Shown: positions 27,463-35,762 of the stretch, one piece after another
Position numbering within the stretch: position 1 is the first letter of the stretch
Layout: every line of letters begins with the position of its first letter
DNA from: Glycomyces salinus
Lineage (GTDB): Bacteria; Actinomycetota; Actinomycetes; Mycobacteriales; Micromonosporaceae
Direction: 5' to 3'
Assembly (NCBI RefSeq): GCF_016428645.1
Contig: NZ_JAELXW010000035.1
Location: forward strand, 1-64,000
Length of the DNA: 64,000 bases
Notes under the pieces: model-generated
The model's database searches: none
Told to the model about the DNA's origin: nothing
Seen by the model: only the letters and a program-made list of their open reading frames with translations
Position numbers and translations under genes: made by a program

Positions 27463-30416
27463 AGACCACTCTCACCGCACTCCCCGAGCCCGACGCCGTC
27501 ACCGTCCGATTCGAATTCGAACCCGAACCGGACGACCGCACCGAGATCCCCGGCGAGACGATGATCGGCCGTACCGCCGTCTTCCGACTCCCCGCCGAAT
27601 TCGACCTCACCGCCACCCACCCCGACATCCTCGCCCTGGCCGTCCTGCTGTCATGCCGGCCCTGGACCGGGCCCCGACTCGTCCTCGACCGGCCCGTCAG
27701 CCCCCGATTCGCCGCGGCCGTCGACGAACACCTGGGCATCGCCCTCGAACCGGTCGACCCCGACCTGGCCCCCCGCGCCCGCCCCGACGGCCCCCGCCCC
27801 GGCCTGGCCTACTCCGGCGGCGTCGACTCGGTCGCGGCCGCCGCGCTCCTGCCCGGCGAACCGCGCCTGTACTACCTCGACCGGACCCTCTCCGAAGACG
27901 GCCGGGCCGCCATCGACAAGACCGCGGCCCACCGCTCCTGCGACGACATCGAACAGCGCGGCCTGAGCGTCCGCCGCGTCCCCAGCGACGTCGAATACCT
28001 GCGCCGCCCCACCGGAGCGCCCGTCAACCTCCCCACCGACCTCGGCTTCGCGCTCCCGGCCGTGCTCTGCGCCGACCTCGACGGCCTCGACGCCCTGGTC
28101 ACCGGCATCCTCGCCTCGAGCGTCTTCGGCCTCAACGCGAGCCGCTTCACCGCGCCCGGCCCCGGCGGCGAACTGTCGCGCTGGCGGGAGGTCACCGCCG
28201 CCGCCTCGCTCCCGTTCCAGCCGGTCACGGCCGGACTCAGCGAGGCCGCCACGTCGCTCATCGCCGACCGGGCATGGGACGGCCGGGTCCTGGCCCAGTC
28301 CTGCCACATCGGCGGCGCCGGGACGCCCTGCTACGCGTGCCGCAACTGCTACCGCAAGACCATCGTCGAGGCCGCCCTCACCGGCGACTGGCCAGAACCC
28401 GAGCGGGTCGAGACCCTGCTGCGCAACGGCCAGGCCCTCGCCGACCTCACCGCCGTCCCCATCCCGCTCGAATGCTCCCTGGTGTTCGCGATGAGCCGCT
28501 ACGACGGCGACGACCCGCTCCTGCGCCTGCTGCGCGAGCGCGTGAGCCGCGACGGACTCGACGCCGACTGGATGACCAGCCACTACGGGCCCGCGCTCGA
28601 CCTGCTCGACGACCGCTACCGCGACGCGGTCGCCGAGCGGATATCCCGCCACGTCGAGCCGATGACCGAAGCGCAGGTGTCCGCCGTCGAGTCCTGGGAC
28701 CTCACCGGCGAGCGCGCCTTCCGCACCACCTGGCGCGAATCGGACGCGTTCATCGAGCGGCTCACCGCGACCGGGCCGGTGGTCGGGAAGCGCCGCGGCG
28801 TCAAGGGCGACTTCCGGCCCTACCGGCTCGGCCCGAAGACCGGGCGCGGCGGGGCCGAGTGCCGCCGCAACGACTGGTCCCCGCTGGAGCCTGCCGCGCT
28901 CGGGGAACTGGAGCCGCGACTGACGGCCTCGGTGGTCGTACCGGCCTACGGCGGCCAGGAGAAGCTCGACCTCGTGCTCGCCGCCCTGGCCGAGCAGTCC
29001 TATCCCTCCGAGCTGACCGAGGTCGTCGTCGTCGACGACCGGAGCGAGCCGCCCCTGCGCCTGCCCGAGCTGCGACCGGCCTCGACCAGGATCGTCCGGA
29101 CGGACGGCGCCGCCTGGGGCGCGGCCAACGCCGTCGCCGTAGGCGCGGCCGCCTCCGACGGCGAGGTCATCGTCCGACTCGACGCCGACACCGTCCCCTA
29201 CCGGCGCCACCTCGAGTCGCACATGCGCTGGCACCACCTGGCCGACAATCTGTTCATCCTGGGCCACAAGCGGTTCGTCGAATACGAGGCGGGAGCGCTC
29301 ACCCCCGAGCGGGTCGGCAGCGAAGTCGCCGCCGACCGCGCCGAGGGCCTGTTCGACCCCGCCACCGCCCAGGAGGCCAAGAACGTCAAGTTCCTGGCGA
29401 GCACGAAGAGGCTCCGCACCGCCCACTGGAGCCGACTGCACTCGGTCATGGAGGGCATCACCGTCTCCACCGACCGCAGCCTGTTCACCGCCGCCGGAGG
29501 CATGGACCCCGACATGGTCCGCGGCCAGGACGTCGAGTTCGCCTACCGGGTCGGCCTGGCCGGCGGCGTGTTCATCCCCGACGACGGGGCCTCGGCCTGG
29601 CACCTGGGCATACCCGAGGGCTGGCGGAACCCCGGCAACGGCAAGCGGGTCCGCAAGGCCCTCAACGGCCAGCGCATCCCCGAGTCGATCCACCGCGACG
29701 GCGGCCGGGGCCGGTCGTGGGCGGTGCCGCTGGTCGACGTCGTCGTCGACGTCGAGGACGCCTCCTACGAAGAGGTAATGGACGCGGTCATGCCGCTGCT
29801 GGACGGCTTCTGCCGGGACATCCGGGTGACCCTGGTCGGCGGATGGTCCGGCCCGAGCCTCGGCCGCGAGCCCACGCTGGACCACCCCCGTCTCGACCTC
29901 AAACTCGTGCACGAGACCCTTCGCGCCGATCCCCGGGTGCGCTTCACCACTTGGGAGTACCGGCGCGCCGACCCGTCGGTGCCGTGGCGGCTGGTGCTGT
30001 CCCCCCGCTTCCCGACCACGCCCTACACCATTGAGTCCCTGCTGGAGATCGCCGACCGCGAACAGGCCGGACTGGTGGTGGCGCGCCACGAGAAGGAGCG
30101 GATCCGCCTGGAGCGCCGCTCGATGTTCGCGCGGGCGGTGTGGCTCGGCGCCAAGAGCAACGACATCGACAAGACGGTCGAGCGGCTCTCGAAGGCGGTC
30201 CGCTTCCCTGCGCCGCCGTCGATGGTGCTGGGGCCCGACACCCCGAGACCGGCCTCGCGCGGTGTCTGGCGGGCGCGGGAAGCGCTCCTGGAACTGGCCG
30301 ACCCGGCCAAGGCCAGGGCCGACCAGTTGGCCTGGCACGCCAGGTTCTCCCCGACGTGGTGGCTCGCCCGCGTCCGGCGGCGGCTGCGCCGAGTGCTCAC
30401 GGCTCGTCGATCGTGA
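27459..30416 (+). CDS. QueC-like PP-loop enzyme fused to GT2 glycosyltransferase
   Basis: This is a 985-residue fusion. The N-terminal half (about 1-430) has the ATP-pyrophosphatase loop SGGVDS at 119-124. A four-cysteine zinc site (Cys282, 291, 294, 297; spacing C-x8-C-x2-C-x2-C) closely resembles that of QueC 7-cyano-7-deazaguanine synthase; it resembles DUF6395-type proteins. From about 486 a GT-A domain follows (LTASVVVPAYGG, VVVVDDRSEPP, VRLDADTVPYRRHL), then the same accessory domain and tail (HARFSPTWWLARVRRR) as the preceding protein. QueC-like enzymes adenylate a carboxylate; here this could activate an acid for transfer to a glycan, which is inference. The 3' end overlaps the convergent gene by 20 bases. 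Confidence 0.78.
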   Translation: MKTTLTALPEPDAVTVRFEFEPEPDDRTEIPGETMIGRTAVFRLPAEFDLTATHPDILALAVLLSCRPWTGPRLVLDRPVSPRFAAAVDEHLGIALEPVDPDLAPRARPDGPRPGLAYSGGVDSVAAAALLPGEPRLYYLDRTLSEDGRAAIDKTAAHRSCDDIEQRGLSVRRVPSDVEYLRRPTGAPVNLPTDLGFALPAVLCADLDGLDALVTGILASSVFGLNASRFTAPGPGGELSRWREVTAAASLPFQPVTAGLSEAATSLIADRAWDGRVLAQSCHIGGAGTPCYACRNCYRKTIVEAALTGDWPEPERVETLLRNGQALADLTAVPIPLECSLVFAMSRYDGDDPLLRLLRERVSRDGLDADWMTSHYGPALDLLDDRYRDAVAERISRHVEPMTEAQVSAVESWDLTGERAFRTTWRESDAFIERLTATGPVVGKRRGVKGDFRPYRLGPKTGRGGAECRRNDWSPLEPAALGELEPRLTASVVVPAYGGQEKLDLVLAALAEQSYPSELTEVVVVDDRSEPPLRLPELRPASTRIVRTDGAAWGAANAVAVGAAASDGEVIVRLDADTVPYRRHLESHMRWHHLADNLFILGHKRFVEYEAGALTPERVGSEVAADRAEGLFDPATAQEAKNVKFLASTKRLRTAHWSRLHSVMEGITVSTDRSLFTAAGGMDPDMVRGQDVEFAYRVGLAGGVFIPDDGASAWHLGIPEGWRNPGNGKRVRKALNGQRIPESIHRDGGRGRSWAVPLVDVVVDVEDASYEEVMDAVMPLLDGFCRDIRVTLVGGWSGPSLGREPTLDHPRLDLKLVHETLRADPRVRFTTWEYRRADPSVPWRLVLSPRFPTTPYTIESLLEIADREQAGLVVARHEKERIRLERRSMFARAVWLGAKSNDIDKTVERLSKAVRFPAPPSMVLGPDTPRPASRGVWRAREALLELADPAKARADQLAWHARFSPTWWLARVRRRLRRVLTARRS

Positions 30417-32034
30417 GCCGATCCTGGTGCCGCTCAAGCCAGTGCCCGAACAGTCCCGCCCACGACAGCGTGCGCATCCCGCCCATGCCGGAGGCCAGCA
30501 GCGCCAGCGCGTCGGGGTCCTTGACCGCCCGCCGCGCCGTCGGCGTCAACAGCGCCATCAGCGGTTCCGCCGCTCGCACATAGGACGCGACCGTCCGCAG
30601 GCTCTCCGGGCTGGTCTGGCGGCGTCCGCGCCGTGCGCCGAGGCGGGCGCCGTCGTTGGTCGACGGCAGGGCGGCCACATCGGGGTCGGCCGCGTACAGC
30701 ATGCGCCGGTAGAAGACGCCGCCGAGCTTCTCGGCGGTCGGCACCCGGATCGCCAGGCGCAGCACCTCGGGGTGGGCGAACGGGAACCGGACGTCCAGTT
30801 CGGGTCCGAGCAGCCACCGGCCGGAGGCGGCCACCGCCCGCGCGGTGCGCACGTGGAGCACGCCCAGCATCGCTCCGGCCCGGTGGCCGATGAACGGGGC
30901 CACCGCCTCGCCCAGTCTGGACCGGGCGGCCTCGGCGAACCGGTCTCGGACCGCCGGCAGCAGCATCCGGTCGGTCCTCAGGCGGCGCTGTTCGAGGGCC
31001 TTCCACAGCAGGTACTCGCGGCGGGCCCCGTCGGTCTCGTCGGCGAGCTTCCCACCGACCAGTGAGCTTTTGAACATCACGTCGCCGGCCAGCCCGTCGA
31101 CGAGGGTCCGCTCGTGTCGGTGGAGGTTACGGGCCAGCGGCATCATCCAGGTGTGCAGGCCGGTCTGGAACTCCATGCGGTCCCGCACGGCCGCGTGCTC
31201 CTCGACCCAGGCATCAGGGCCCGGGACGAGGGTGCGGTGTTTCACGCCGAGCGCCTCGGCCACGGGACCGGCGTACCGCATGTCGCGGTCGTGGCCGTCG
31301 TCGCCGCTGGTCGTCCAGGCCCTGACCTGGTCGATCCGTTGTTTCGCCAAGATGCCGAGCAGCCGTGAGTCCCAGCCGCCGCTGAGCGTCACGGCCCCCT
31401 CGGGGGCGGCCGGGATCGCCTCGGCCACGGCGGCCGCCACCTCGCCCGGGGAGGGCTCGCCGTCGCCTGCGTCGGCGAGCCAGGCCGGTTCGAACGACTC
31501 GCTCGCCACACGGCCGTCGTCGACGACGAGCGCGCCGGCCGCGCGCAGCCGTTTGACCTCGCGGAACGGCGTGTCGTCGGCGGCGGGCGCGTGGAAGGCC
31601 AGGGTCGCCGCCCAGGCGTCCCAACCGATGTGCAGCGGCGCGTCGTCGAGGCCGAGCAGGCCCCCGATGCGGGAGGCGAAGTAGACCGCGCCGTCGAGTT
31701 CGCGGTAGTACACGTCGTTCAGGCCGAGCGCGTCGGTGTGCAGCAGGGGGACCGGTTCGGTCTGGAGTCCGGCGGCCAGGCGCCGCTCGGCGGCGTCCTG
31801 CCAGGCGGTCGGGCCCGAGCCCGGCGCGAGGGGGCTCCAATGCAGTCCCCGGCGCGGGCCCGCCTCCCAGGTCTCGGCCGCGCCGGTGGTGTAGAGGACG
31901 GCGCCGGGGCCTTCGAACGCGGCGGACAGGCCCTCCGGGGCGTCGGCGAGGAGCCGCCTGATCCGCTCGGGGTCGGCCGGGCCGAGGGCGCCGCAGCAGT
32001 AGGGCCTGGCACGGTAGTCGATCGGCTCGTTCAC
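30397..32034 (-). CDS. asparagine-synthetase-like PP-loop protein, glutaminase site missing
   Basis: The 545-residue protein has an N-terminal Ntn-like region (to about 190) that lacks the Cys2 nucleophile of class II glutaminase domains. It is followed by an AsnB-type synthetase domain with PP-loop LSGGWDSR (217-224). Further motifs of the AMP-forming fold include GLAGDVMFKSS. Without the glutaminase Cys it would need free ammonia or another nucleophile, like beta-lactam synthetase-type or lasso-peptide cyclase relatives (family knowledge). It starts with GTG 32034, overlapping the upstream gene as GTGA. Placed in a glycosyltransferase island, it may amidate or link an amino acid to a glycan, but the substrate is unknown. 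Confidence 0.78.
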   Translation of the reverse strand: MNEPIDYRARPYCCGALGPADPERIRRLLADAPEGLSAAFEGPGAVLYTTGAAETWEAGPRRGLHWSPLAPGSGPTAWQDAAERRLAAGLQTEPVPLLHTDALGLNDVYYRELDGAVYFASRIGGLLGLDDAPLHIGWDAWAATLAFHAPAADDTPFREVKRLRAAGALVVDDGRVASESFEPAWLADAGDGEPSPGEVAAAVAEAIPAAPEGAVTLSGGWDSRLLGILAKQRIDQVRAWTTSGDDGHDRDMRYAGPVAEALGVKHRTLVPGPDAWVEEHAAVRDRMEFQTGLHTWMMPLARNLHRHERTLVDGLAGDVMFKSSLVGGKLADETDGARREYLLWKALEQRRLRTDRMLLPAVRDRFAEAARSRLGEAVAPFIGHRAGAMLGVLHVRTARAVAASGRWLLGPELDVRFPFAHPEVLRLAIRVPTAEKLGGVFYRRMLYAADPDVAALPSTNDGARLGARRGRRQTSPESLRTVASYVRAAEPLMALLTPTARRAVKDPDALALLASGMGGMRTLSWAGLFGHWLERHQDRLTIDEP

Positions 32035-32726
32035 CGCGGACCTCCTCCGGTGAGGCGCCGCAGGCGCCGCTTGAGAGTGCGCATCGCTCGGTCTCGCACC
32101 GGCTCCTCGGCCAGTCGCCGCCAGTGCCGGGCCCGCTCCTGCGCGTGCGCGAGCCGCCCTTCCAGGTCGTGGACGGCCAGGCGCAGTGACGCCAGTTCGC
32201 GGTGGAGGCCGGTGACGTCCGGCCGCTCGACCCAGTCGAAGGCCCAGTCGGTCCCGTCGATCCAGCGGGTGCCCTCGCGCCGGTCGACGGCGTCGAAGAG
32301 TTCCTCGCCGTCCCGCAGGTCCCCGGCGGCGGCGTCGAGGGCGTCGAGGCGCTCCAGCCGGGCGAAGTGCATGTCGCTGTTCTTGACGCAGGCCAGGAAC
32401 AGGATGCCGAGGCGGTCGCGTTCGGCCTCGCGGATCAGGCGGTCGAGGGCGCCGACGCGGAGCATCAACTCCGGCGGCTGGTGCAGGCGGTACGGCGGGG
32501 TGGGGTCGGGCGGCGAGTCGCCGAACGCGACCCGCCGGTCGTCGGCGAAGGCGCGGCGCAGCCGCTCGCCGCGCGGCCCGTCGGGCGGCGCCACGGCCAC
32601 CCGGACCGGTGCCTTGGAAGCGCCGAGGGCGCTGTATACGGACGGTTTCACCTTGGTCGGCGGCGAGCGGTCGAAGTCGATGACGACCTCGACGACGGCC
32701 GATCCGTTTCCGAGGGGGCTGGACAC
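32031..32726 (-). CDS. stand-alone accessory domain shared with the neighbouring GT2 proteins, plus coiled coil
   Basis: The 231-residue protein has no catalytic motif I recognise. Residues about 9-150 (VVEVVIDFDRSPP, VRVAVAPPDGP, PPYRLHQPPELMLRVGAL, ERDRLGILFLACV) align by eye with the post-GT domain of the 25933 and 27459 products, including VDxxVDV, the RVxF segment, PYRL/PWRL and a helix with xLLxxADxxxxG. The C-terminal third is a basic coiled coil (LHRELASLRLAVHDLEGRL) ending RTLKRRLRR. It starts with GTG 32726 and is coupled to the AsnB-like gene. It could be an adaptor that docks these proteins together; that is inference. Confidence 0.62.
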   Translation of the reverse strand: MSSPLGNGSAVVEVVIDFDRSPPTKVKPSVYSALGASKAPVRVAVAPPDGPRGERLRRAFADDRRVAFGDSPPDPTPPYRLHQPPELMLRVGALDRLIREAERDRLGILFLACVKNSDMHFARLERLDALDAAAGDLRDGEELFDAVDRREGTRWIDGTDWAFDWVERPDVTGLHRELASLRLAVHDLEGRLAHAQERARHWRRLAEEPVRDRAMRTLKRRLRRLTGGGPR

Positions 32727-32765
32727 GGTTCCGATCGTAACGCCCGGGTCCGTCCTCTCAGAACG

Positions 32766-32797
32766 GCGGGCGGGACGCCGTCCGGCGTCCCGCCCGC
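32766..32797 (-). terminator. terminator after glutamine synthetase II
   Basis: A perfect 14-bp GC-rich stem (32766-32779 with 32784-32797) around a GTCC loop, 26 bases beyond the glnII stop in the minus direction. Confidence 0.8.
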
Positions 32798-32822
32798 TCG
32801 CGATGTCCGGTGCTGTCGGCTG

Positions 32823-33839
32823 CTAGACCAGGCCCTTGTTCTCCAGGGCTTCGCACACGGTGGAGACCATGAGCCCGGCGACGACGTAGGGGTCGCAGTT
32901 CGCGTTCGGGCGGCGGTCCTCCAGGTAGCCCTTCTTGTCGCGCTCGACCTGCCACGGGATGCGGATCGAGGCGCCGCGGTCGGAGACGCCGTAGGAGAAC
33001 TCGGTGTAGTGGGCGGTCTCGTGCTGGCCGGTGAGGCGCTCGTCGATGCCGTGGCCGTAGCCGGCGATGTGCTCGTCGGTCTTGGTGCCCAGGGCCTCGC
33101 AGGCGGCGATGATCGGCTCGTAGTCGTCGCGCATGGCCTTGGTGGAGAAGTTGGTGTGGCACCCGGCGCCGTTCCAGTCGCCCTTGGCGGGCTTGGCTTC
33201 GAGGGTGGCGGCGACGCCGAACTCCTCGGCGGTGCGGTACAGCAGCCAGCGGGCCAGCCACAGCGAGTCGGCGACGTCCAGCGTCGAGGCCGGGCCGACC
33301 TGGAACTCCCATTGGCCGGGCATGACCTCGGCGTTGATGCCCGACAGCGGCAGACCCGCGGCCAGGCAGTTGTCGAGGTGCTTCTCCACGATCTCGCGGC
33401 CGAAGATCTCGTCGGCGCCCACGCCGCAGTAGTAGCCGCCCTGCGGGGCCGGGTAGCCGCCCTCGGGGAAGCCGAGCGGGCGCGAGCCGACCATGAAGGT
33501 GTACTCCTGCTCGAGGCCGAACAGGGGCTCCTGCGAGGCGTACTTCTCGGCGACCTCGGCCGCGGCCGCGCGCGTGTTGGTCGGGTGCGGGGTGAAGTCG
33601 GTGTCGAGGACCTCGCACAGCACCAGCAGGTTCTCGCCCCCGCGGATGGGGTCGGGCACGATCTTGACCGGGCGCAGCACGCAGTCAGAGGAGTTGCCCT
33701 CGGCCTGGTTCGTGCTGGAGCCGTCGAAGCCCCAGATCGGCGGCTCCGCCGTTCCGTCGGTGAGGATCTTGGTCTTGGAACGCAGCTTGGCGGTCGGCTC
33801 GGTGCCGTCGAGCCAGATGTACTCGGCCTTGATTGCCAT
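32823..33839 (-). CDS. glnII: glutamine synthetase, type II
   Basis: The 338-residue protein makes glutamine from glutamate, ammonia and ATP in the cytoplasm. It is the shorter eukaryote-like GSII form found in some actinobacteria beside GSI. Visible features are YIWLDGT at the N-terminus and IWGFDGSSTNQAEG. It also has EQEYTFM (metal-binding Glu), WEFQVGP, GAGCHTNFSTKAMR (ATP/ammonia region) and RGASIRIP. The length is typical of GSII. A hairpin follows it. The 5' region holds an AT-rich inverted repeat at 33920-33936 that could serve nitrogen regulation. Confidence 0.95.
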   Translation of the reverse strand: MAIKAEYIWLDGTEPTAKLRSKTKILTDGTAEPPIWGFDGSSTNQAEGNSSDCVLRPVKIVPDPIRGGENLLVLCEVLDTDFTPHPTNTRAAAAEVAEKYASQEPLFGLEQEYTFMVGSRPLGFPEGGYPAPQGGYYCGVGADEIFGREIVEKHLDNCLAAGLPLSGINAEVMPGQWEFQVGPASTLDVADSLWLARWLLYRTAEEFGVAATLEAKPAKGDWNGAGCHTNFSTKAMRDDYEPIIAACEALGTKTDEHIAGYGHGIDERLTGQHETAHYTEFSYGVSDRGASIRIPWQVERDKKGYLEDRRPNANCDPYVVAGLMVSTVCEALENKGLV

Positions 33840-33919
33840 CAGCTAGGAGCCCTCTCTCGTGGTGCCGTGTCAATGGCTGCCACGCTCCCAAGGACCCGTT
33901 GCCCGCTCGTTGAGCGTCT

Positions 33920-33936
33920 GTAAACACTCTGTTAAC
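33920..33936. promoter_or_regulatory. AT-rich inverted repeat upstream of glnII
   Basis: GTAAAC-ACTCT-GTTAAC, with 5 of 6 pairs, about 80 bases upstream of the glnII start. It has the general look of a nitrogen-regulator site but does not fit the GlnR consensus spacing well. Confidence 0.3.
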
Positions 33937-34104
33937 CGCGCCCGCGGGCCGGCGGCGGCGTCGCCGCTGCGGACGCGAGTCCCCATCGTCCATTTTCCGG
34001 GCAGAAAATCTGGTTCACCCCGTATCCCCGATTCCGACAGTTTCGTTCTTCTAGGTGCGAGCGGCCATCCGCTCGCGATCAGGTTCAGAGCGTTGGAGGA
34101 GACG

Positions 34105-35106
34105 ATGGGACTCATCATGCGGGGCGGCGACATCGTTCGCCGGCTCGGCGTGCCCCGGCTCCTCCTCGGCGCCGCGCTCGGCGTGTTCGGCCTCCTGTTC
34201 TTGGGGGCCTGGGGCACGGCGACCGCGGCCTGGGCGCAAGACGAGACCGCCGAGGCGGAGGGCCTTGCCGCGTTGACCGATCCGCTCACCGCAGAGGTGT
34301 CCGACATGTCGCGCCTGGCCGCGCGACTCGTCCCGCACAACCAGTTGGGACAGGGGACATCCGCGGACGAGGGGACGGCTTCGGGGCTGGTGTCGGGCCT
34401 GACCGAACCGGTGGCCGAGTTGACCGCCGAGCCCGCGGAGATCGTGCCGCTGAGCGACGCCGCAGCCGGCCTAGTGAACGGCGAGTCTGTAGGAGACAGT
34501 GCCGCTGGAGTAGTGACACCGCTGGTAACCCTGGCCGACCGGACGGTTTCGGCCGCCCAGAGTCCGGCCGACGCGGTGTCCGGTGTCTATGAGACCGTCG
34601 CGCCCGCGACCGACGAGGTCGAAGTGGTGGCGCGGCTGGTGACCGATGGCCTCGGGACGTGGAGCGACGAGACGACGCCCGGGAGCGTCCTCGCCCACGG
34701 CCTAGGACAGCCGAGCTTCACCGCCCTCCAGACGGACACGGTCCCCACCGAAGTGGCGGCGGCACTCCCCGGAGTGCGAAACGACCGGTCGGCCGCCCAC
34801 TTCGAGTGCTCCGCCGCCGAAATCGGCGCGCGGGGGACCGACGAGCCGGAAGCGGCCGGGCGGTACGCGCCGGTCGACGGCGCCGCGCGGCATTGGCCCC
34901 CGAAGGGGCCGAAGCTGCCTGACCTGAACCTCATCCCCGGTGGAGCCACAGGCTCTTCCGCCGGTATCAGTGTGGACGGCGGACAATCCGCCGTCGACGT
35001 CTCCCCGTTCACGGCGGCCGAGCAGGTGTCGCTCGCCCGTGCACTGGCCGGGGAAGTGGGGCGGCCGTTGGACCGCACCGCCGAGCTGTCCGTCGCCCCT
35101 GACTAG
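34105..35106 (+). CDS. secreted alanine/valine-rich protein of unknown function
   Basis: The 333-residue protein starts at ATG 34105 behind GGAGGA. A signal peptide (basic MRGGDIVRRLG, hydrophobic LLLGAALGVFGLLFLGAW, cleavage near TATAAWAQ) directs export. The mature part is rich in Ala, Val, Gly and acidic residues, with short irregular repeats such as GLVSGLTEPVAELTAEP. It has a single Cys and no recognisable domain. Low-complexity secreted proteins like this occur beside surface-layer protein genes in mycelial actinomycetes (general knowledge). Its position just before the HWQICGQN-repeat genes suggests a shared cell-surface role, which is inference. Confidence 0.65.
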   Translation: MGLIMRGGDIVRRLGVPRLLLGAALGVFGLLFLGAWGTATAAWAQDETAEAEGLAALTDPLTAEVSDMSRLAARLVPHNQLGQGTSADEGTASGLVSGLTEPVAELTAEPAEIVPLSDAAAGLVNGESVGDSAAGVVTPLVTLADRTVSAAQSPADAVSGVYETVAPATDEVEVVARLVTDGLGTWSDETTPGSVLAHGLGQPSFTALQTDTVPTEVAAALPGVRNDRSAAHFECSAAEIGARGTDEPEAAGRYAPVDGAARHWPPKGPKLPDLNLIPGGATGSSAGISVDGGQSAVDVSPFTAAEQVSLARALAGEVGRPLDRTAELSVAPD

Positions 35107-35312
35107 AGCCTCCGCGCGTCGGCGCGGGGAACGCGGGCGCACAGCGCCCAGATCCCACCGGTTGCAGTGCCCGAGGCACGTCCTCGGCCATGCCCGAAGC
35201 GCCGGCGCGCGGCCGGGCCCACACCGGCCGGGCCTGTCAAGCCGGGCCGAATCAAGAGGAAATCCGCCCGAAACCCTCGGGCGCAAACAACCAGAAGGAA
35301 ACGATTCGCATC

Positions 35313-35693
35313 ATGCGCAAGGTTCTCACCGTCGCCGCTGCCGCCGCGGGCGTCGCCGCTCTCGGCGCCGCCTCCCCGGCCCTCGCCTCCGGCAACAACT
35401 CCGGCGTCACCGCCGGAGCGGTCAGCCTGCTCAACATCGACGCCTCCAGCGCGGCGCACTGGCAGATCTGCGGCCAGAACGTCTTCGCCCAGTCGTTCGA
35501 CCAGAACTGCGACAACCGCGACCACATCGGCCCCGGCCCGCAGTCGGGCGTGACCGCCGGTGACGTCTCCGGCGGCAACCTGGACATCTCGAGCGCGGCG
35601 CACTGGCAGATCTGCGGACAGAACATCGCCGTCTCGCCGTCGCTGAACCAGATGTGCAAGAACTACGACCACCTGTCCGAAGACGCGCAGTAA
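35313..35693 (+). CDS. secreted HWQICGQN-repeat protein, two repeats
   Basis: The 126-residue protein has a signal peptide (MRKVLTVAAAAAGVAALG, cleavage near ALAS). Two 48-residue repeats follow from residue 30. Each begins SGVTAG, runs through a V/L-rich strand (NIDASSAAHWQICGQN) and a second half (FAQSFDQNCDNRDH), and ends GPGPQ. The last unit is shortened and variant (IAVSPSLNQMCKNYDH). Each unit has two Cys about 17 residues apart, perhaps a disulfide. No domain family is recognised. The AAGGAA site lies 12 bases before ATG. It is first of four related neighbouring genes. Confidence 0.8.
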   Translation: MRKVLTVAAAAAGVAALGAASPALASGNNSGVTAGAVSLLNIDASSAAHWQICGQNVFAQSFDQNCDNRDHIGPGPQSGVTAGDVSGGNLDISSAAHWQICGQNIAVSPSLNQMCKNYDHLSEDAQ

Positions 35694-35703
35694 CGAACGC
35701 TAC

Positions 35704-35736
35704 GGGGGCGGGGCCGCCCTGACGGCTCCCGTCCCC
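35704..35736 (+). terminator. imperfect hairpin between the first two repeat-protein genes
   Basis: A GC-rich stem of about 13 pairs with one bulge and one G-U pair, directly after the stop at 35693. It may be a weak terminator or an mRNA stabiliser. Confidence 0.4.
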
Positions 35737-35762
35737 ACCATCGAATCAGAAACGGGGAATCC

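Noticed and set aside
33920-33936. GlnR box upstream of glnII
   Set aside because: The inverted repeat is AT-rich, but the GTnAC-N6-GAAAC spacing is not met, so only a generic regulatory site is listed.
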